From the NCBI GenBank assembly GCA_050043265.1, contig JBHJIR010000053.1:1-64000 (forward strand): a stretch of 64,000 nucleotides of DNA, written 5' to 3'. Shown here one piece after another: positions 46,871 to 56,300 of the stretch. A model generated the notes under the pieces. That model did no database searches. It was not told the origin of the DNA and was given only the letters and a program-made list of their open reading frames with translations. The DNA comes from Pelagibius sp050043265 (GTDB taxonomy: Bacteria > Pseudomonadota > Alphaproteobacteria > Kiloniellales > Kiloniellaceae). Position 1 is the stretch's first letter. Each line of letters opens with the position of its first letter. The translations under genes and the position numbers were made by a program.

Positions 46871-48253
46871 ATGGCCCCGACCGGCGCCGTCTTTCACAAC
46901 GTCATGGAACGCATCGGCAATACGCCGATGGTCGAGGTGTCGCGCCTGGATACCGGACCCTGCCGTCTGTTTCTGAAGCTCGAAAGCGAAAATCCGGGCG
47001 GCTCCATCAAGGACCGCATCGGTAAATCGATGATCGAAGCTGCCGAGAAGGACGGTCGCCTGAAACCCGGTGGCCGCCTGATCGAGGCTACGGCGGGCAA
47101 TACCGGACTGGGCCTCGCCCTGGTGGCGGCCCAGAAGGGCTACCGCCTGACCCTGGTGGTGCCGGACAAGATGGCGCAGGAGAAGATCTTTCACCTGCGC
47201 GCCCTGGGCGCCGAGGTCATCCTGACGCGCTCCGACGTCGGCAAGGGCCATCCGGACTACTACCAGGACATTGCGCAGCGCCTCTCCGATGAGACCGGCG
47301 CGATTTTCATCAACCAGTTCGGCAATCCGGCCAACCCGCTGGCCCACGAGACGACGACCGGGCCGGAAATCTGGGCGCAGATGGACCACGACGTCGATGC
47401 CATGATCTGCGGCGTCGGCTCCGGCGGCACCATCACCGGCCTCGCCCGCTTCTTCGCCGGGGTCTCCGACAAGACGGAAATGGTGCTGGCCGACCCCGCG
47501 GGCTCGATTCTCGCCGAGTACGTCGAGACCGGCCACCTGAGCAAGGACGTCGGCAGCTGGATCGTGGAAGGCATCGGCGAGGACTTCCTGCCCGACGTCG
47601 CCGACCTCTCGCGGGTGCGCAAGGCCTATGTCGTCTCCGACAAGGAGGCCCTGCTGACCGCCCGGGACCTGCTGCTGCGCGAAGGCATTCTCGCCGGCTC
47701 CTCTTCCGGCACCCTGATCGCCGCCGCCCTGCGCTACTGCCGCGAACAGACCACGCCCAAGCGGGTCGTCACCCTGGTCTGCGACAGCGGCAACAAGTAC
47801 CTCTCCAAGATGTTCAACGACTACTGGATGATCGACCAGGGGTTCATCGAGCGCGAACACAAGGGCGACCTGCGCGACCTCATCAGCCGGCGTCACGACG
47901 AACACGGCACGGTCACCGTCAGTGCCGACGACAACCTGCTGATAGCCTACGGCCGGATGAAACTCTACGACATCTCCCAGCTGCCGGTGATCGACAAGCG
48001 CGGCAAGGTGGCCGGCATCATCGACGAGAGCGACATCCTGCTGAAGGTCTTCAAAGACGACACCCGCTTCAAGGACTCGGTCTCCAGCGCAATGACCGCC
48101 AAGCTGGAAACCATTGCGCCGGACCAGCCGATGGACGCGCTGTTACCCATCTTCGCCAAGGACCACGTCGCCATTGTCACCGATGGCGACAGCTTCCTGG
48201 GCCTGATCACCCGCATCGACCTGCTCAATCACCTTCGCCGAAGGATGCGATAG
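46871..48253 (+). CDS. Cystathionine beta-synthase
   Basis: A 460-residue PLP enzyme joining homocysteine and serine to cystathionine. The PLP Lys is in GGSIKDRIGKSMIEAAEKDG, and TAGNTGLGLALVAAQKGYRL binds phosphate. The C-terminal region from about residue 335 holds two CBS motifs (TVSADDNLLIAYGRMKLYDI, then VIDKRGKVAGIIDESDIL), so length and layout match regulated CBS. GGAGGAG lies 6 bases before the ATG. The next gene, 5 bases on, completes reverse transsulfuration to cysteine. Confidence 0.94.
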   Translation: MAPTGAVFHNVMERIGNTPMVEVSRLDTGPCRLFLKLESENPGGSIKDRIGKSMIEAAEKDGRLKPGGRLIEATAGNTGLGLALVAAQKGYRLTLVVPDKMAQEKIFHLRALGAEVILTRSDVGKGHPDYYQDIAQRLSDETGAIFINQFGNPANPLAHETTTGPEIWAQMDHDVDAMICGVGSGGTITGLARFFAGVSDKTEMVLADPAGSILAEYVETGHLSKDVGSWIVEGIGEDFLPDVADLSRVRKAYVVSDKEALLTARDLLLREGILAGSSSGTLIAAALRYCREQTTPKRVVTLVCDSGNKYLSKMFNDYWMIDQGFIEREHKGDLRDLISRRHDEHGTVTVSADDNLLIAYGRMKLYDISQLPVIDKRGKVAGIIDESDILLKVFKDDTRFKDSVSSAMTAKLETIAPDQPMDALLPIFAKDHVAIVTDGDSFLGLITRIDLLNHLRRRMR

Positions 48254-48258
48254 ACGCC

Positions 48259-49431
48259 ATGCCCGATTCCCCGCGGACCCGCAACCGCTCGGCTTTCGCC
48301 ACCCGCGCCATTCATGCCGGCCAGTCCCCGGACCCTTCGACGGGCGCGATCATGCAGCCGATCTATGCGACGTCGACCTATGTCCAGGACAGCCCCGGCG
48401 TTCACAAAGGCTACGAGTACAGCCGCTCGCAAAACCCGACCCGCATGGCCTACGAGCGCTGCATCGCCGACCTGGAGAGCGGCGAACACGGCTACGCCTT
48501 CGCCTCCGGGCTGTCGGCCATCGCGACGCTGCTCGACTGCCTCGACAGCGGCAGCCACGTGATCGCGATGGACGACCTCTACGGCGGCTCCTACCGGTTG
48601 TTCGAAGGCGTGCGGCGGCGCTCGGCCGGCCTCGACTTCTCCTTCGTCGACATGGGCGACCTCGCAAAGCTGGAAGCGGCGATCCGTCCGGAAACCCGGC
48701 TGATCTGGGTCGAGACCCCGACCAATCCCCTGCTGAAGCTGGTCGATCTGGAAGCCGTCGCCCAACTGGCCAAACGGCACGGCATCGTGGCCGCCTGCGA
48801 CAATACTTTCGCCACGCCCTGGGTGCAGCGGCCGCTGGAACTCGGCTTCGACGTCGTCATGCATTCCGCCACCAAGTACCTGAACGGGCACTCAGACATG
48901 GTGGGCGGCGTGCTGGTCGTCGGCGGCAATGCCGAACTGGCCGAACAACTGACCTTCCTGCAGAACGCGGTCGGCGCCGTGCAGGGGCCCTTCGACAGCT
49001 TTCTGGCCCTGCGCGGGCTGAAGACCCTGGCCCTGCGCATGGAACGGCACTGCACCAATGCCCAGGAAGTCGCCGAGTACCTGGAAGGCCACCCCAAGAT
49101 CGAGAAAGTGATCTACCCGGGGTTGCCCAGTCATCCGCAATATACTCTCGCCGAACAGCAGATGGACGCGCCGGGCGGCATGGTCACGGCCTTTCTCAAA
49201 GGCGGCCTGGACAAAGCCCGGCACTTCCTGGAGCGGGTCGAGGTCTTCGCCCTGGCCGAAAGCCTGGGCGGCGTCGAGAGCCTGATCGAGCACCCGGCGA
49301 TCATGACCCACGCTTCTATTCCGCCCGAAAACAGGGCGGCGCTGGGCATAAGCGACGGACTGGTGCGCCTCTCCGTCGGCGTCGAAGGGGCCGACGATCT
49401 GATCGCCGATCTGGAGAATGCCCTGGCGTAG
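48259..49431 (+). CDS. Cystathionine gamma-lyase (Cys/Met PLP family)
   Basis: A 390-residue enzyme of the family of MetB, MetC and gamma-lyase. Features are TRAIHAGQSPDPSTGAIMQP, then YATSTYVQDSPGVHKGYEYS, and the PLP-lysine HSATKYLNGHSDMVGGVLVV near residue 205. The C-terminus SLGGVESLIEHPAIMTHASI is typical of cystathionine enzymes. Being 5 bases after CBS, it probably cleaves cystathionine to cysteine. Gamma-synthase activity cannot be excluded from sequence. Confidence 0.9.
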   Translation: MPDSPRTRNRSAFATRAIHAGQSPDPSTGAIMQPIYATSTYVQDSPGVHKGYEYSRSQNPTRMAYERCIADLESGEHGYAFASGLSAIATLLDCLDSGSHVIAMDDLYGGSYRLFEGVRRRSAGLDFSFVDMGDLAKLEAAIRPETRLIWVETPTNPLLKLVDLEAVAQLAKRHGIVAACDNTFATPWVQRPLELGFDVVMHSATKYLNGHSDMVGGVLVVGGNAELAEQLTFLQNAVGAVQGPFDSFLALRGLKTLALRMERHCTNAQEVAEYLEGHPKIEKVIYPGLPSHPQYTLAEQQMDAPGGMVTAFLKGGLDKARHFLERVEVFALAESLGGVESLIEHPAIMTHASIPPENRAALGISDGLVRLSVGVEGADDLIADLENALA

Positions 49432-49519
49432 CATCCGGGCCGGAGAAGCCGAGCCGGAGAACCTGGGGCGTAATTCCCTGAGTACAGGTCCCCCGGCCTG
49501 GCAGCCGGCGGCGGGGCGT

Positions 49520-50005
49520 CTAGACGCCGGGGCCGATTGAGCGGTATGCGCTCTGAAAATAGATCAGGGGATCGCCCTCGCCCGCCACCTGCAGCCGCTC
49601 GACCCGGCCCACGATGATGATGTGGTCGCCGCCCTCGTAGAGGGTTTCGCGGCGACAGGCCATATTGGCCAGGCAGCCGTGCAGCACCGGCACGTCGCCG
49701 GGCCAGAGATCGTAGCCGACCCCCTCCCATTTGTCGGGCGCCGCTGTCGAGAAGCGCACCGACAGGTCATGCTGATCTTCCCGCAGCACATTGACCGCGA
49801 ACCGCTCGGCAGCGCGCAGGCTGTCGAAGCTGAGCGCCGCCTTGTCGAGGCAAAACAGGATCAGGGGCGGATCGAGGGAGACCGACGAGAAGGAATTCAC
49901 GGTAATTCCCCTGTTGGCCCCCGAAGCCTCCCGCGCTGTCACCACGGTGACCCCCGTGGCGAAGTTGCCCAGGGCGCGGCGGAAGGTAAAGGAATCAAAT
50001 GTCAT
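49520..50005 (-). CDS. Flavin reductase-like (DIM6/NTAB) protein
   Basis: A 161-residue flavin-binding protein. The segment FRRALGNFATGVTVVTAREA, then NSFSSVSLDPPLILFCLDK, is the FMN-binding start of the family, and NMACRRETLYEGGDHIIIVG near residue 110 completes it. It likely reduces FMN or FAD with NAD(P)H, perhaps for a partner monooxygenase. No monooxygenase gene is adjacent. Convergent with the gamma-lyase gene and divergent from motA. Confidence 0.85.
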   Translation of the reverse strand: MTFDSFTFRRALGNFATGVTVVTAREASGANRGITVNSFSSVSLDPPLILFCLDKAALSFDSLRAAERFAVNVLREDQHDLSVRFSTAAPDKWEGVGYDLWPGDVPVLHGCLANMACRRETLYEGGDHIIIVGRVERLQVAGEGDPLIYFQSAYRSIGPGV

Positions 50006-50204
50006 GCTGGGTCCAGGTCTCCGGCTGGCTTCGCTGGCGGCCGGATCTTAATGCCAGCCAGTGCCCAAAAGCCACTACAAACCAATTATTTCCGTCCATT
50101 GCGGGGCACAACTAAACCACTTCTTAACTTAAGTCAGCCACCTTGAGTGGCCGCTTTTGGCAAGCGGCATTCATAACGGCGACCGTCTCGCGGACTGGGG
50201 CTCC

Positions 50205-51068
50205 ATGGGCTTAATTGTAGGCATTTTGATCGTTCTCGGCTGCGTCCTCGGCGGATACGCCGCCATGGGTGGCAAGCTTGGCGTGCTTTGGCAGCCTTTT
50301 GAAGCCGTGATCATCGTCGGCGCCGCCATCGGTGCCTTTGTCATCGGCAACTCCGCCGACGTCATCAAGGCGACTGCCGGCGGCTTCGGCAAGATCTTCA
50401 AAGGCTCCAAATACAAGAAAGAACATTACGTCGAGCTCATATGCCTGCTGTACCAGATCCTCAAGGTTGCCAAAACCAAGGGCAACCTGGGCTTGGAGCA
50501 GCATATCGAAAACCCCCAGGATTCGGCCCTCTTCCAACAGTTCCCCGGCGTCATGGCGAACGAATCCGCCGTTGTCTTCATGTGCGACTATCTGCGGATG
50601 CTGACCCTCGGGTCGGACGATCCGAACGAGATGGAAACCCTGATGGACGCGGAAATCGAGATCGTCCATCACGAACATTCAGAAGTCGCTCATGCCATCC
50701 AGGCCATGGCTGACGGCATGCCGGCCCTGGGAATCGTGGCGGCGGTGCTGGGCGTCATCAAGACTATGGGTTCGATTACCGAGCCGCCTGAGATCCTCGG
50801 CAAACTGATCGGTGGCGCTCTTGTCGGCACCTTCCTCGGCGTCTTTGTGTCCTACGGATTCCTCGCCCCGATGGCGACCAAAGCCCAAGCGGTCTATGAC
50901 GCCGAGATCAAGTATCTTTACTGCATCAAGGCCGCCCTGCTGGCGCACATGCACGGCTCGCCCCCCGCGGTTTCGGTTGAATTCGCGCGCAAGGCCCTGA
51001 TGGTCCACGACCGTCCGACCTTCTATGAAGTCGAAGAAGCGGTCGGCGCCCTGCCACCTCCGGCGTAA
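50205..51068 (+). CDS. motA: Flagellar motor stator protein MotA
   Basis: A 287-residue membrane protein of the flagellar stator. Four membrane segments are seen: near residues 1-20, 28-50, 165-185 and 200-222. The conserved proline regions and MPALGIVAAVLGVIKTMGSI, then KLIGGALVGTFLGVFVSYGF, are typical. The cytoplasmic loop includes EMETLMDAEIEIVHHEHSEV. With MotB it conducts protons to drive rotation. The chosen ATG opens the first membrane helix (MGLIVGILIVLGCVLGGYAA); a longer frame begins at 50157. Confidence 0.94.
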   Translation: MGLIVGILIVLGCVLGGYAAMGGKLGVLWQPFEAVIIVGAAIGAFVIGNSADVIKATAGGFGKIFKGSKYKKEHYVELICLLYQILKVAKTKGNLGLEQHIENPQDSALFQQFPGVMANESAVVFMCDYLRMLTLGSDDPNEMETLMDAEIEIVHHEHSEVAHAIQAMADGMPALGIVAAVLGVIKTMGSITEPPEILGKLIGGALVGTFLGVFVSYGFLAPMATKAQAVYDAEIKYLYCIKAALLAHMHGSPPAVSVEFARKALMVHDRPTFYEVEEAVGALPPPA

Positions 51069-51082
51069 GGGGGTTTTGCATC

Positions 51083-52063
51083 ATGGCAGCGACCGACGGT
51101 GAAGCCCCAGTCATCATCATCAAGCGGATCAAGAAGGTTGCCGGTGGTCACCACGGTGGCGCCTGGAAGGTCGCCTACGCCGATTTCGTCACCGCCATGA
51201 TGGCGTTCTTCCTGTTGCTCTGGCTGCTGAACTCGACGACGAAGGAACAGCGCGAGGGCATCGCCGAATACTTCTCCCCCATCGCCACCTTCAACCCCGA
51301 CAGCGTCTCGCAGAGCCCTAGCGGCTCTGACGGCGTCATGGGCGGGCGCAGCATGACGACCGATGGCGCCCTCGCAAGCGACACGTCCCCTATCGGCATT
51401 ACCGTGTCGCTGCCCGGCGCCAAGGATGACACCGAAGAACAGGCTGAGGAACCGGCCGACGGCACCCAGTCCGGACAGCGTCTCGCCAAGGCGAATGAAG
51501 ACCCCAGCCAGGCGGTGGACCAGGCGGAAGTGGACCGCCTCGCCCGCGAGCTTGAGGAAGAGCGCTTTGCCGAGGCCGAAGCCGATCTGCGGCAGGCACT
51601 GGAATCCGTCCCCGACCTCAGCGACTTTGCCAAGAACCTGGTCATCGACCAAACGCCCGAGGGACTTCGTATCCAGATCATCGACCAGGAAGGCCGCTCC
51701 ATGTTCCCGTCGGGATCGGCGGACATGCTCCCCCATACCCAGCGCCTGCTGGCGCTGGTGGCCGATGCCGTCCAGAAGCTCGACAATCCGGTCGCCATCA
51801 AGGGGCACACGGACTCGACGCCCTACACGAGTAAGAAGGACTACTCCAACTGGGAACTGTCGACCGATCGCGCCAACTCCAGCCGCCGCGCCCTGATCGC
51901 CGCCGGACTGCCGGCCCCGCGGGTCGCCTCGGTCGTCGGACGTGCCGACCAGGAGCCTTTCGTCCCCGAGGACCCGGCTTCACCGCGCAACCGACGCATT
52001 TCGATCGTACTGTTGCGCCAGGCCCCGGGGATCGAAGTTCCCCGCTACGAGTCGGACAACTAA
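51083..52063 (+). CDS. motB: Flagellar motor protein MotB
   Basis: A 326-residue stator subunit. A single membrane helix follows GGAWKVAYADFVTAMMAFFL, where the Asp of AYADF carries the proton. The OmpA-like peptidoglycan-binding domain is seen at VAIKGHTDSTPYTSKKDYSN, then WELSTDRANSSRRALIAAGL near residue 265. The linker of about 130 residues is rich in Glu and Asp. It follows motA by 14 bases and closes the pair. Confidence 0.95.
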   Translation: MAATDGEAPVIIIKRIKKVAGGHHGGAWKVAYADFVTAMMAFFLLLWLLNSTTKEQREGIAEYFSPIATFNPDSVSQSPSGSDGVMGGRSMTTDGALASDTSPIGITVSLPGAKDDTEEQAEEPADGTQSGQRLAKANEDPSQAVDQAEVDRLARELEEERFAEAEADLRQALESVPDLSDFAKNLVIDQTPEGLRIQIIDQEGRSMFPSGSADMLPHTQRLLALVADAVQKLDNPVAIKGHTDSTPYTSKKDYSNWELSTDRANSSRRALIAAGLPAPRVASVVGRADQEPFVPEDPASPRNRRISIVLLRQAPGIEVPRYESDN

Positions 52064-52176
52064 CGCTCGTTGCCCTAACGCTCGTTGCCCGGCCGTTCCG
52101 GCCAAACCTCGATCCGGCCAAATCTCACGCCGACCAGATCTTGCTCCGGCCAGGGTGGACGGCCTAGGCTGGCCCC

Positions 52177-52668
52177 ATGATGGCGGAAGACAGGCCCAGT
52201 TCCGACAGACAGCGCCTTTGGAGCGGTGAGCCGCCACGGCCTTCGACGGCGCCGGAGCTCTACGGCGGCGTCGTGCCCCGCCGCTGCCTCGCCTATCTGC
52301 TCGATATCCTGGTCATCGCCCTACTCGGCCTCTGCCTCGGCTTCGTTCTCTCGGTCGCCGGCATTTTGAGCTTCGGGCTGTTGAGCCCCCTTGCCGTCAT
52401 CATCATGGCGCTATGGCCGCTGGCTTATCACTGCGGCTTTATTGCCAGCCGCGGCGCCACTCCTGGCATGCGCTTGTTTGGCTTGGAACTGCGGGACTGG
52501 AGCGGGCGGCCGGTCGAGCCGGCCCAGGCCGTGCTCTTCGTCCTGCTGTTTTATGTCTCGGTGAGCCTGACGGCGTGGTTGGTTCTGCTCGTGGTCCTGT
52601 TCAACGACCGCGGACGCGCACTGCACGACATCCTCGCCAATACCATAGTCGTACGCCGGCAAAGCTAG
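52177..52668 (+). CDS. RDD-family membrane protein
   Basis: A 163-residue protein with the RDD start YGGVVPRRCLAYLLDILVIA (R..A...D pattern) and three membrane segments (about residues 40-65, 68-90 and 115-140). GATPGMRLFGLELRDWSGRP and FNDRGRALHDILANTIVV are typical of the family's cytosolic end. RDD proteins may act in ion exchange, but no function is established. It stands between motB and the ATP-grasp gene. Confidence 0.82.
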   Translation: MMAEDRPSSDRQRLWSGEPPRPSTAPELYGGVVPRRCLAYLLDILVIALLGLCLGFVLSVAGILSFGLLSPLAVIIMALWPLAYHCGFIASRGATPGMRLFGLELRDWSGRPVEPAQAVLFVLLFYVSVSLTAWLVLLVVLFNDRGRALHDILANTIVVRRQS

Positions 52669-52833
52669 TTCCATGACATTTGCAGGCAAATAAATTGGAA
52701 CAATCTGGACCTTTTCGCATTGAATACTGGTCAGGTGCCCTAAATCCTTGCCATAATTGATTTGAAGAGAATTTCTCTAGCAAAAACAATCAAACTTCCA
52801 AGCTGGGGATACTAGAAACAGGGAGCGTTTCTC

Positions 52834-54291
52834 TTGGTAAGCATGGCCCAAACGGCGCCGGGGCCTCTTTCTGCCTACGAGCCGGATGGCTTTTTCTGCG
52901 AGATGGTGGGCGGTTCCGGGAACCCCGCCGAGCATACGAAGTCCATCCGTCAAAGGCTGAATAGCCTCGACCTAGAAGAACTGCGCGGCCGCGCCCGCGA
53001 CGCGGAGCTGGAACTCTACAGCTTCGGCATCACCTTTACCGTCTATACCCAGAAAGACGTCATCGACCGCATCCTGCCGTTCGATGTCATCCCCCGTGTC
53101 ATTTCGGCACAGGAATGGGAGACCATCGAGCGCGGTGTGACCCAGCGTGTCACCGCCATCAACCAGTTCCTGGGGGATATCTACCACGACCAGAAGATCC
53201 TGAAGGACGGGATCATTCCCCGCGACCTGGTGCTGGGAAACAAGAACTACTGTCCCCAGATGGAAGGCGTTGATGTGCCCTTTGGCACCTACGTCCATAT
53301 CAACGGAACCGATCTGGTCCGCGGCGACGATGGCCAGTTTCTGGTTCTCGAAGACAACGCGCGCTGCCCCTCCGGTGTGTCTTACGTGGTCGAGAACCGC
53401 CACCTGATGCAGCGCAGCTTTCCGGACCTGATGAGCAACATCGGTATCCGCTCCGTTTCAAACTACGGCCAGAAGCTCCATGAGGCCCTGGTCGAGACGG
53501 CTCCGGCGGGGGTCTCCCAGCCGCAGGTGGTCCTGCTCTCTCCCGGCACCTACAACTCGGCATATTTCGAGCACATCTTCCTGGCCCGTGAAATGGGCGT
53601 GCCCCTGGTCGAAGGCAGCGACCTCGTTGTGGAAGACGACAAGGTCTACATGAAGACCATCGCCGGCCTCGATCCGGTGCACGTGATCTATCGCCGCGTG
53701 AGCGACGATTTCCTCGATCCTGACGCCTTCAACCCCGACAGTGCCCTGGGATCCCGCGGTCTGATGCAAGCCTATGCCAAGGGCAACGTCTCCTTGGCCA
53801 ATGCCATCGGAACCGGTGTAGCCGACGACAAGGCGGTCTATGCTTACCTGCCCCGGATCATCAAATACTACATGGACGAAGATGCGATCCTGGCAAACGT
53901 CGAAACGCACATTTGCCGTGAACCCGAAGGCTTGGCCTACACCCTTGAGCACCTCAAAGATCTAGTGGTTAAGCCTGTCGGAGAGTCGGGAGGCTACGGC
54001 ATTACCATTGGGCCGCATGCCAGTGCGCAGGAGCTTGAAAAGTGCCGCACCGACCTGCTCGCGGATCCGGCGAACTATATCGCGCAACCGATGATCAATC
54101 TGTCTGTGAGCCCGACCCTGACCGACGACGGCATCAAAGCACGTCACGTCGATCTGCGGCCTTTCGCCGTTACCGGCAAGTCGACCTGGGTCCTACCGGG
54201 AGGCCTCTCCCGTGTCGCGCTCACCAAGGGATCGATCGTCGTCAACTCCTCCCAAGGCGGGGGCTCGAAGGATACCTGGGTCCTTGAGTAG
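52834..54291 (+). CDS. Circularly permuted ATP-grasp protein (type 2)
   Basis: A 485-residue protein of the circularly permuted ATP-grasp family (COG2308). Typical segments are FTVYTQKDVIDRILPFDVIP, LEDNARCPSGVSYVVENRHL near residue 170, VVLLSPGTYNSAYFEHIFLA near 230, and LKDLVVKPVGESGGYGITIG near 370. It probably forms an amide or ester bond with ATP; the substrate is unknown. TTG at 52834 has GGGAG 8 bases before it and is preferred over the ATG at 52843. The alpha-E gene overlaps its end. Confidence 0.85.
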   Translation: MVSMAQTAPGPLSAYEPDGFFCEMVGGSGNPAEHTKSIRQRLNSLDLEELRGRARDAELELYSFGITFTVYTQKDVIDRILPFDVIPRVISAQEWETIERGVTQRVTAINQFLGDIYHDQKILKDGIIPRDLVLGNKNYCPQMEGVDVPFGTYVHINGTDLVRGDDGQFLVLEDNARCPSGVSYVVENRHLMQRSFPDLMSNIGIRSVSNYGQKLHEALVETAPAGVSQPQVVLLSPGTYNSAYFEHIFLAREMGVPLVEGSDLVVEDDKVYMKTIAGLDPVHVIYRRVSDDFLDPDAFNPDSALGSRGLMQAYAKGNVSLANAIGTGVADDKAVYAYLPRIIKYYMDEDAILANVETHICREPEGLAYTLEHLKDLVVKPVGESGGYGITIGPHASAQELEKCRTDLLADPANYIAQPMINLSVSPTLTDDGIKARHVDLRPFAVTGKSTWVLPGGLSRVALTKGSIVVNSSQGGGSKDTWVLE

Positions 54292-55264
54292 GCTTCTCTC
54301 ACGCTACGCCGAATCTATTTACTGGCTGGCACGCTATGTCGAGCGTGCGGAAAATCTCGCGCGCATCCTGGACGTCAACGAGACCTTCAGCCGCGACAGC
54401 CGCGGCTGGCAGAACTGGCAATCGATCCTGGAGATCAACCGCGACGAAGAGCGCTTCTTCAAGGACCATGATCAGGCTGATGCCGAGGCGGTGATCTATT
54501 TCTACACGCTGGATCAGCGCAACTTCACCTCCATCATCTCCGCGGTCAATCAGGCACGCGGCAACGCCCGCACGCTGCGCCCGCTGATCTCCACCGAAAT
54601 GTGGATCCAGCTCAATATGTTCTCGAATATTCTGAAGAGCATGCAGCGCGAGGACCTGAGCGAACCCCGACTGGCGCGCTTTTGCAATCAGGTGAAGGAA
54701 GCCTGCCAGACCCATACCGGGATCACCGAAGGAACCTTCTATCGCGACGAGAGCTGGTTCTTCTACCAGATCGGCCGTGCGATCGAACGCGCTGACCAGA
54801 CGACACGCCTGCTGGACGTGAAATATCACCTTCTGCTTCCCAACGACGAAGAGGTCGGTTCGCCGCTCGATGTCAGTCACTGGAATGCCGTGCTGCGCTC
54901 GGCCGCCGGCTACCACGCCTTCCGACGGGTACAGCCGAGCGGCATGATGCCGGGAGACGTTGCTGGCTTCCTGCTGTTCCACAGCCGCTTTCCGCGCTCG
55001 GTCCGCGCCTGTGTGCACGACATCTCGAACCGCCTCTCCCAGTTGCGATCCGCCTACAGCCTGATTGGCGGATCGGACGCCCTGGAGGAACTCGATGAGT
55101 TGCGGAGCGTGCTGGATGACATCACCATCGACCAGGTGATCAGGAAGGGATTGCACGAGTTTATCGACTGGGTTCAATTGAAGCTGATTCGTATCCACGG
55201 GGAGTTGGGTGCCGCCTACTTCGGATACGCCGAGCCGACGGATGTCGCCCAAAGCGCCGAATAG
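54284..55264 (+). CDS. Alpha-E domain protein (DUF403)
   Basis: A protein of about 326 residues, nearly all helical. The N-terminus LSRLLSRYAESIYWLARYVE, then RAENLARILDVNETFSRDSR, is the alpha-E signature, and FYTLDQRNFTSIISAVNQAR continues it. The likely TTG start overlaps the stop of the ATP-grasp gene by 8 bases, in the next frame, which implies translational coupling. These two families are usually paired, often with a transglutaminase-like protein and a proteasome-type protease; neither is seen here. Function unknown. Confidence 0.82.
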   Translation: MSRLLSRYAESIYWLARYVERAENLARILDVNETFSRDSRGWQNWQSILEINRDEERFFKDHDQADAEAVIYFYTLDQRNFTSIISAVNQARGNARTLRPLISTEMWIQLNMFSNILKSMQREDLSEPRLARFCNQVKEACQTHTGITEGTFYRDESWFFYQIGRAIERADQTTRLLDVKYHLLLPNDEEVGSPLDVSHWNAVLRSAAGYHAFRRVQPSGMMPGDVAGFLLFHSRFPRSVRACVHDISNRLSQLRSAYSLIGGSDALEELDELRSVLDDITIDQVIRKGLHEFIDWVQLKLIRIHGELGAAYFGYAEPTDVAQSAE

Positions 55265-55356
55265 GCGGGGACCGGCCTGGCGGCCGGCGGCATTGCCCGG
55301 CAAACCGCGATACGGAAGGACTGGACGTCCCGGTCCGGGCCGCGCAAATTACTGCC

Positions 55357-56118
55357 ATGAAGCCTGAGCGAACCACGGACCGGCTTTTGGCGAACGAGCC
55401 GCCATCCTTTGGGCCCTTGCAGAACTACTACGTTCTCGAGCCCAACCTCTGCCCTTATTTGCCTGGCCGAACCGAGCGCAAGCTGCTGACGGAGATCAGC
55501 GGCCCGGATGCACAACAGCGCTACGACCTGCTCACCCTGGCCGGATTCCGGCGCAGCCATCGCTTTGCCTATCGGCCGGCCTGCAACCGCTGCAATGCCT
55601 GCACGCCCGTTCGCGTCGTCGCCGCCCGCTTTGTGCCGGGGCGATCTCTCCGCCGCATCCAGCGGGCAAACGCGGACCTCACCGTGCGGATGGTTCCCGC
55701 GCGGGCGAGCAGTGAGCAGTTTTCCCTCTTTCGCCGCTATATCGAATCCCGCCACGGGGACGGCGAAATGGCGGGAATGAGCGAACAGGAATATCGCGCA
55801 ATGGTAGAAGCCAGTGATATCGATACGCGACTGGCGGAATTTCGTGACCCTGAGGGGACGTTGATTGCCGCCTGCCTGCTGGATTGGCTCGCCGATGGAC
55901 CCTCCGCCGTCTACAGCTTTTTCGAACCCGACGCCGCCCAACGCTCGCTCGGAACCTACGTCGTTCTCTGGCTCATCGAAGCCGCAAAGCAAGCCGGCGC
56001 GAATCATGTCTATCTCGGCTACTGGATCGAAGGCAGCCGCAAGATGGCATACAAAACCCGCTTTCGGCCGCTGGAAGGTTTGGCGGCGGCGGGCTGGCAA
56101 CCGCTCCAGGACCAGTAA
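55357..56118 (+). CDS. bpt: Bpt-type aminoacyl-tRNA-protein transferase (leucyl/arginyl)
   Basis: A 253-residue enzyme that adds an amino acid, Leu in characterised bacterial members, to proteins with N-terminal Asp or Glu, marking them for the ClpAP pathway. The Cys-rich segment SFGPLQNYYVLEPNLCPYLP, then YRPACNRCNACTPVRVVAAR, is the family N-terminal domain. The acyltransferase end is YLGYWIEGSRKMAYKTRFRP. It follows the alpha-E gene by 92 bases, on the same strand. Confidence 0.92.
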   Translation: MKPERTTDRLLANEPPSFGPLQNYYVLEPNLCPYLPGRTERKLLTEISGPDAQQRYDLLTLAGFRRSHRFAYRPACNRCNACTPVRVVAARFVPGRSLRRIQRANADLTVRMVPARASSEQFSLFRRYIESRHGDGEMAGMSEQEYRAMVEASDIDTRLAEFRDPEGTLIAACLLDWLADGPSAVYSFFEPDAAQRSLGTYVVLWLIEAAKQAGANHVYLGYWIEGSRKMAYKTRFRPLEGLAAAGWQPLQDQ

Positions 56119-56300
56119 TGTCCGCCTGTCCATTGCCCACAAATCCAGCGTTCCAATTGAACGCCCCAGTTGCACGAAAGATCAGTGGCGCCTATTCTCG
56201 CCTCTGATCTTTTGGGGTACCGCATTAGGTCCGAGTAGGGCTGACAAATACCATCGTCGCCTTAGATTTATTCAGTACCGCTACTTCGGGGAGGAACAGA

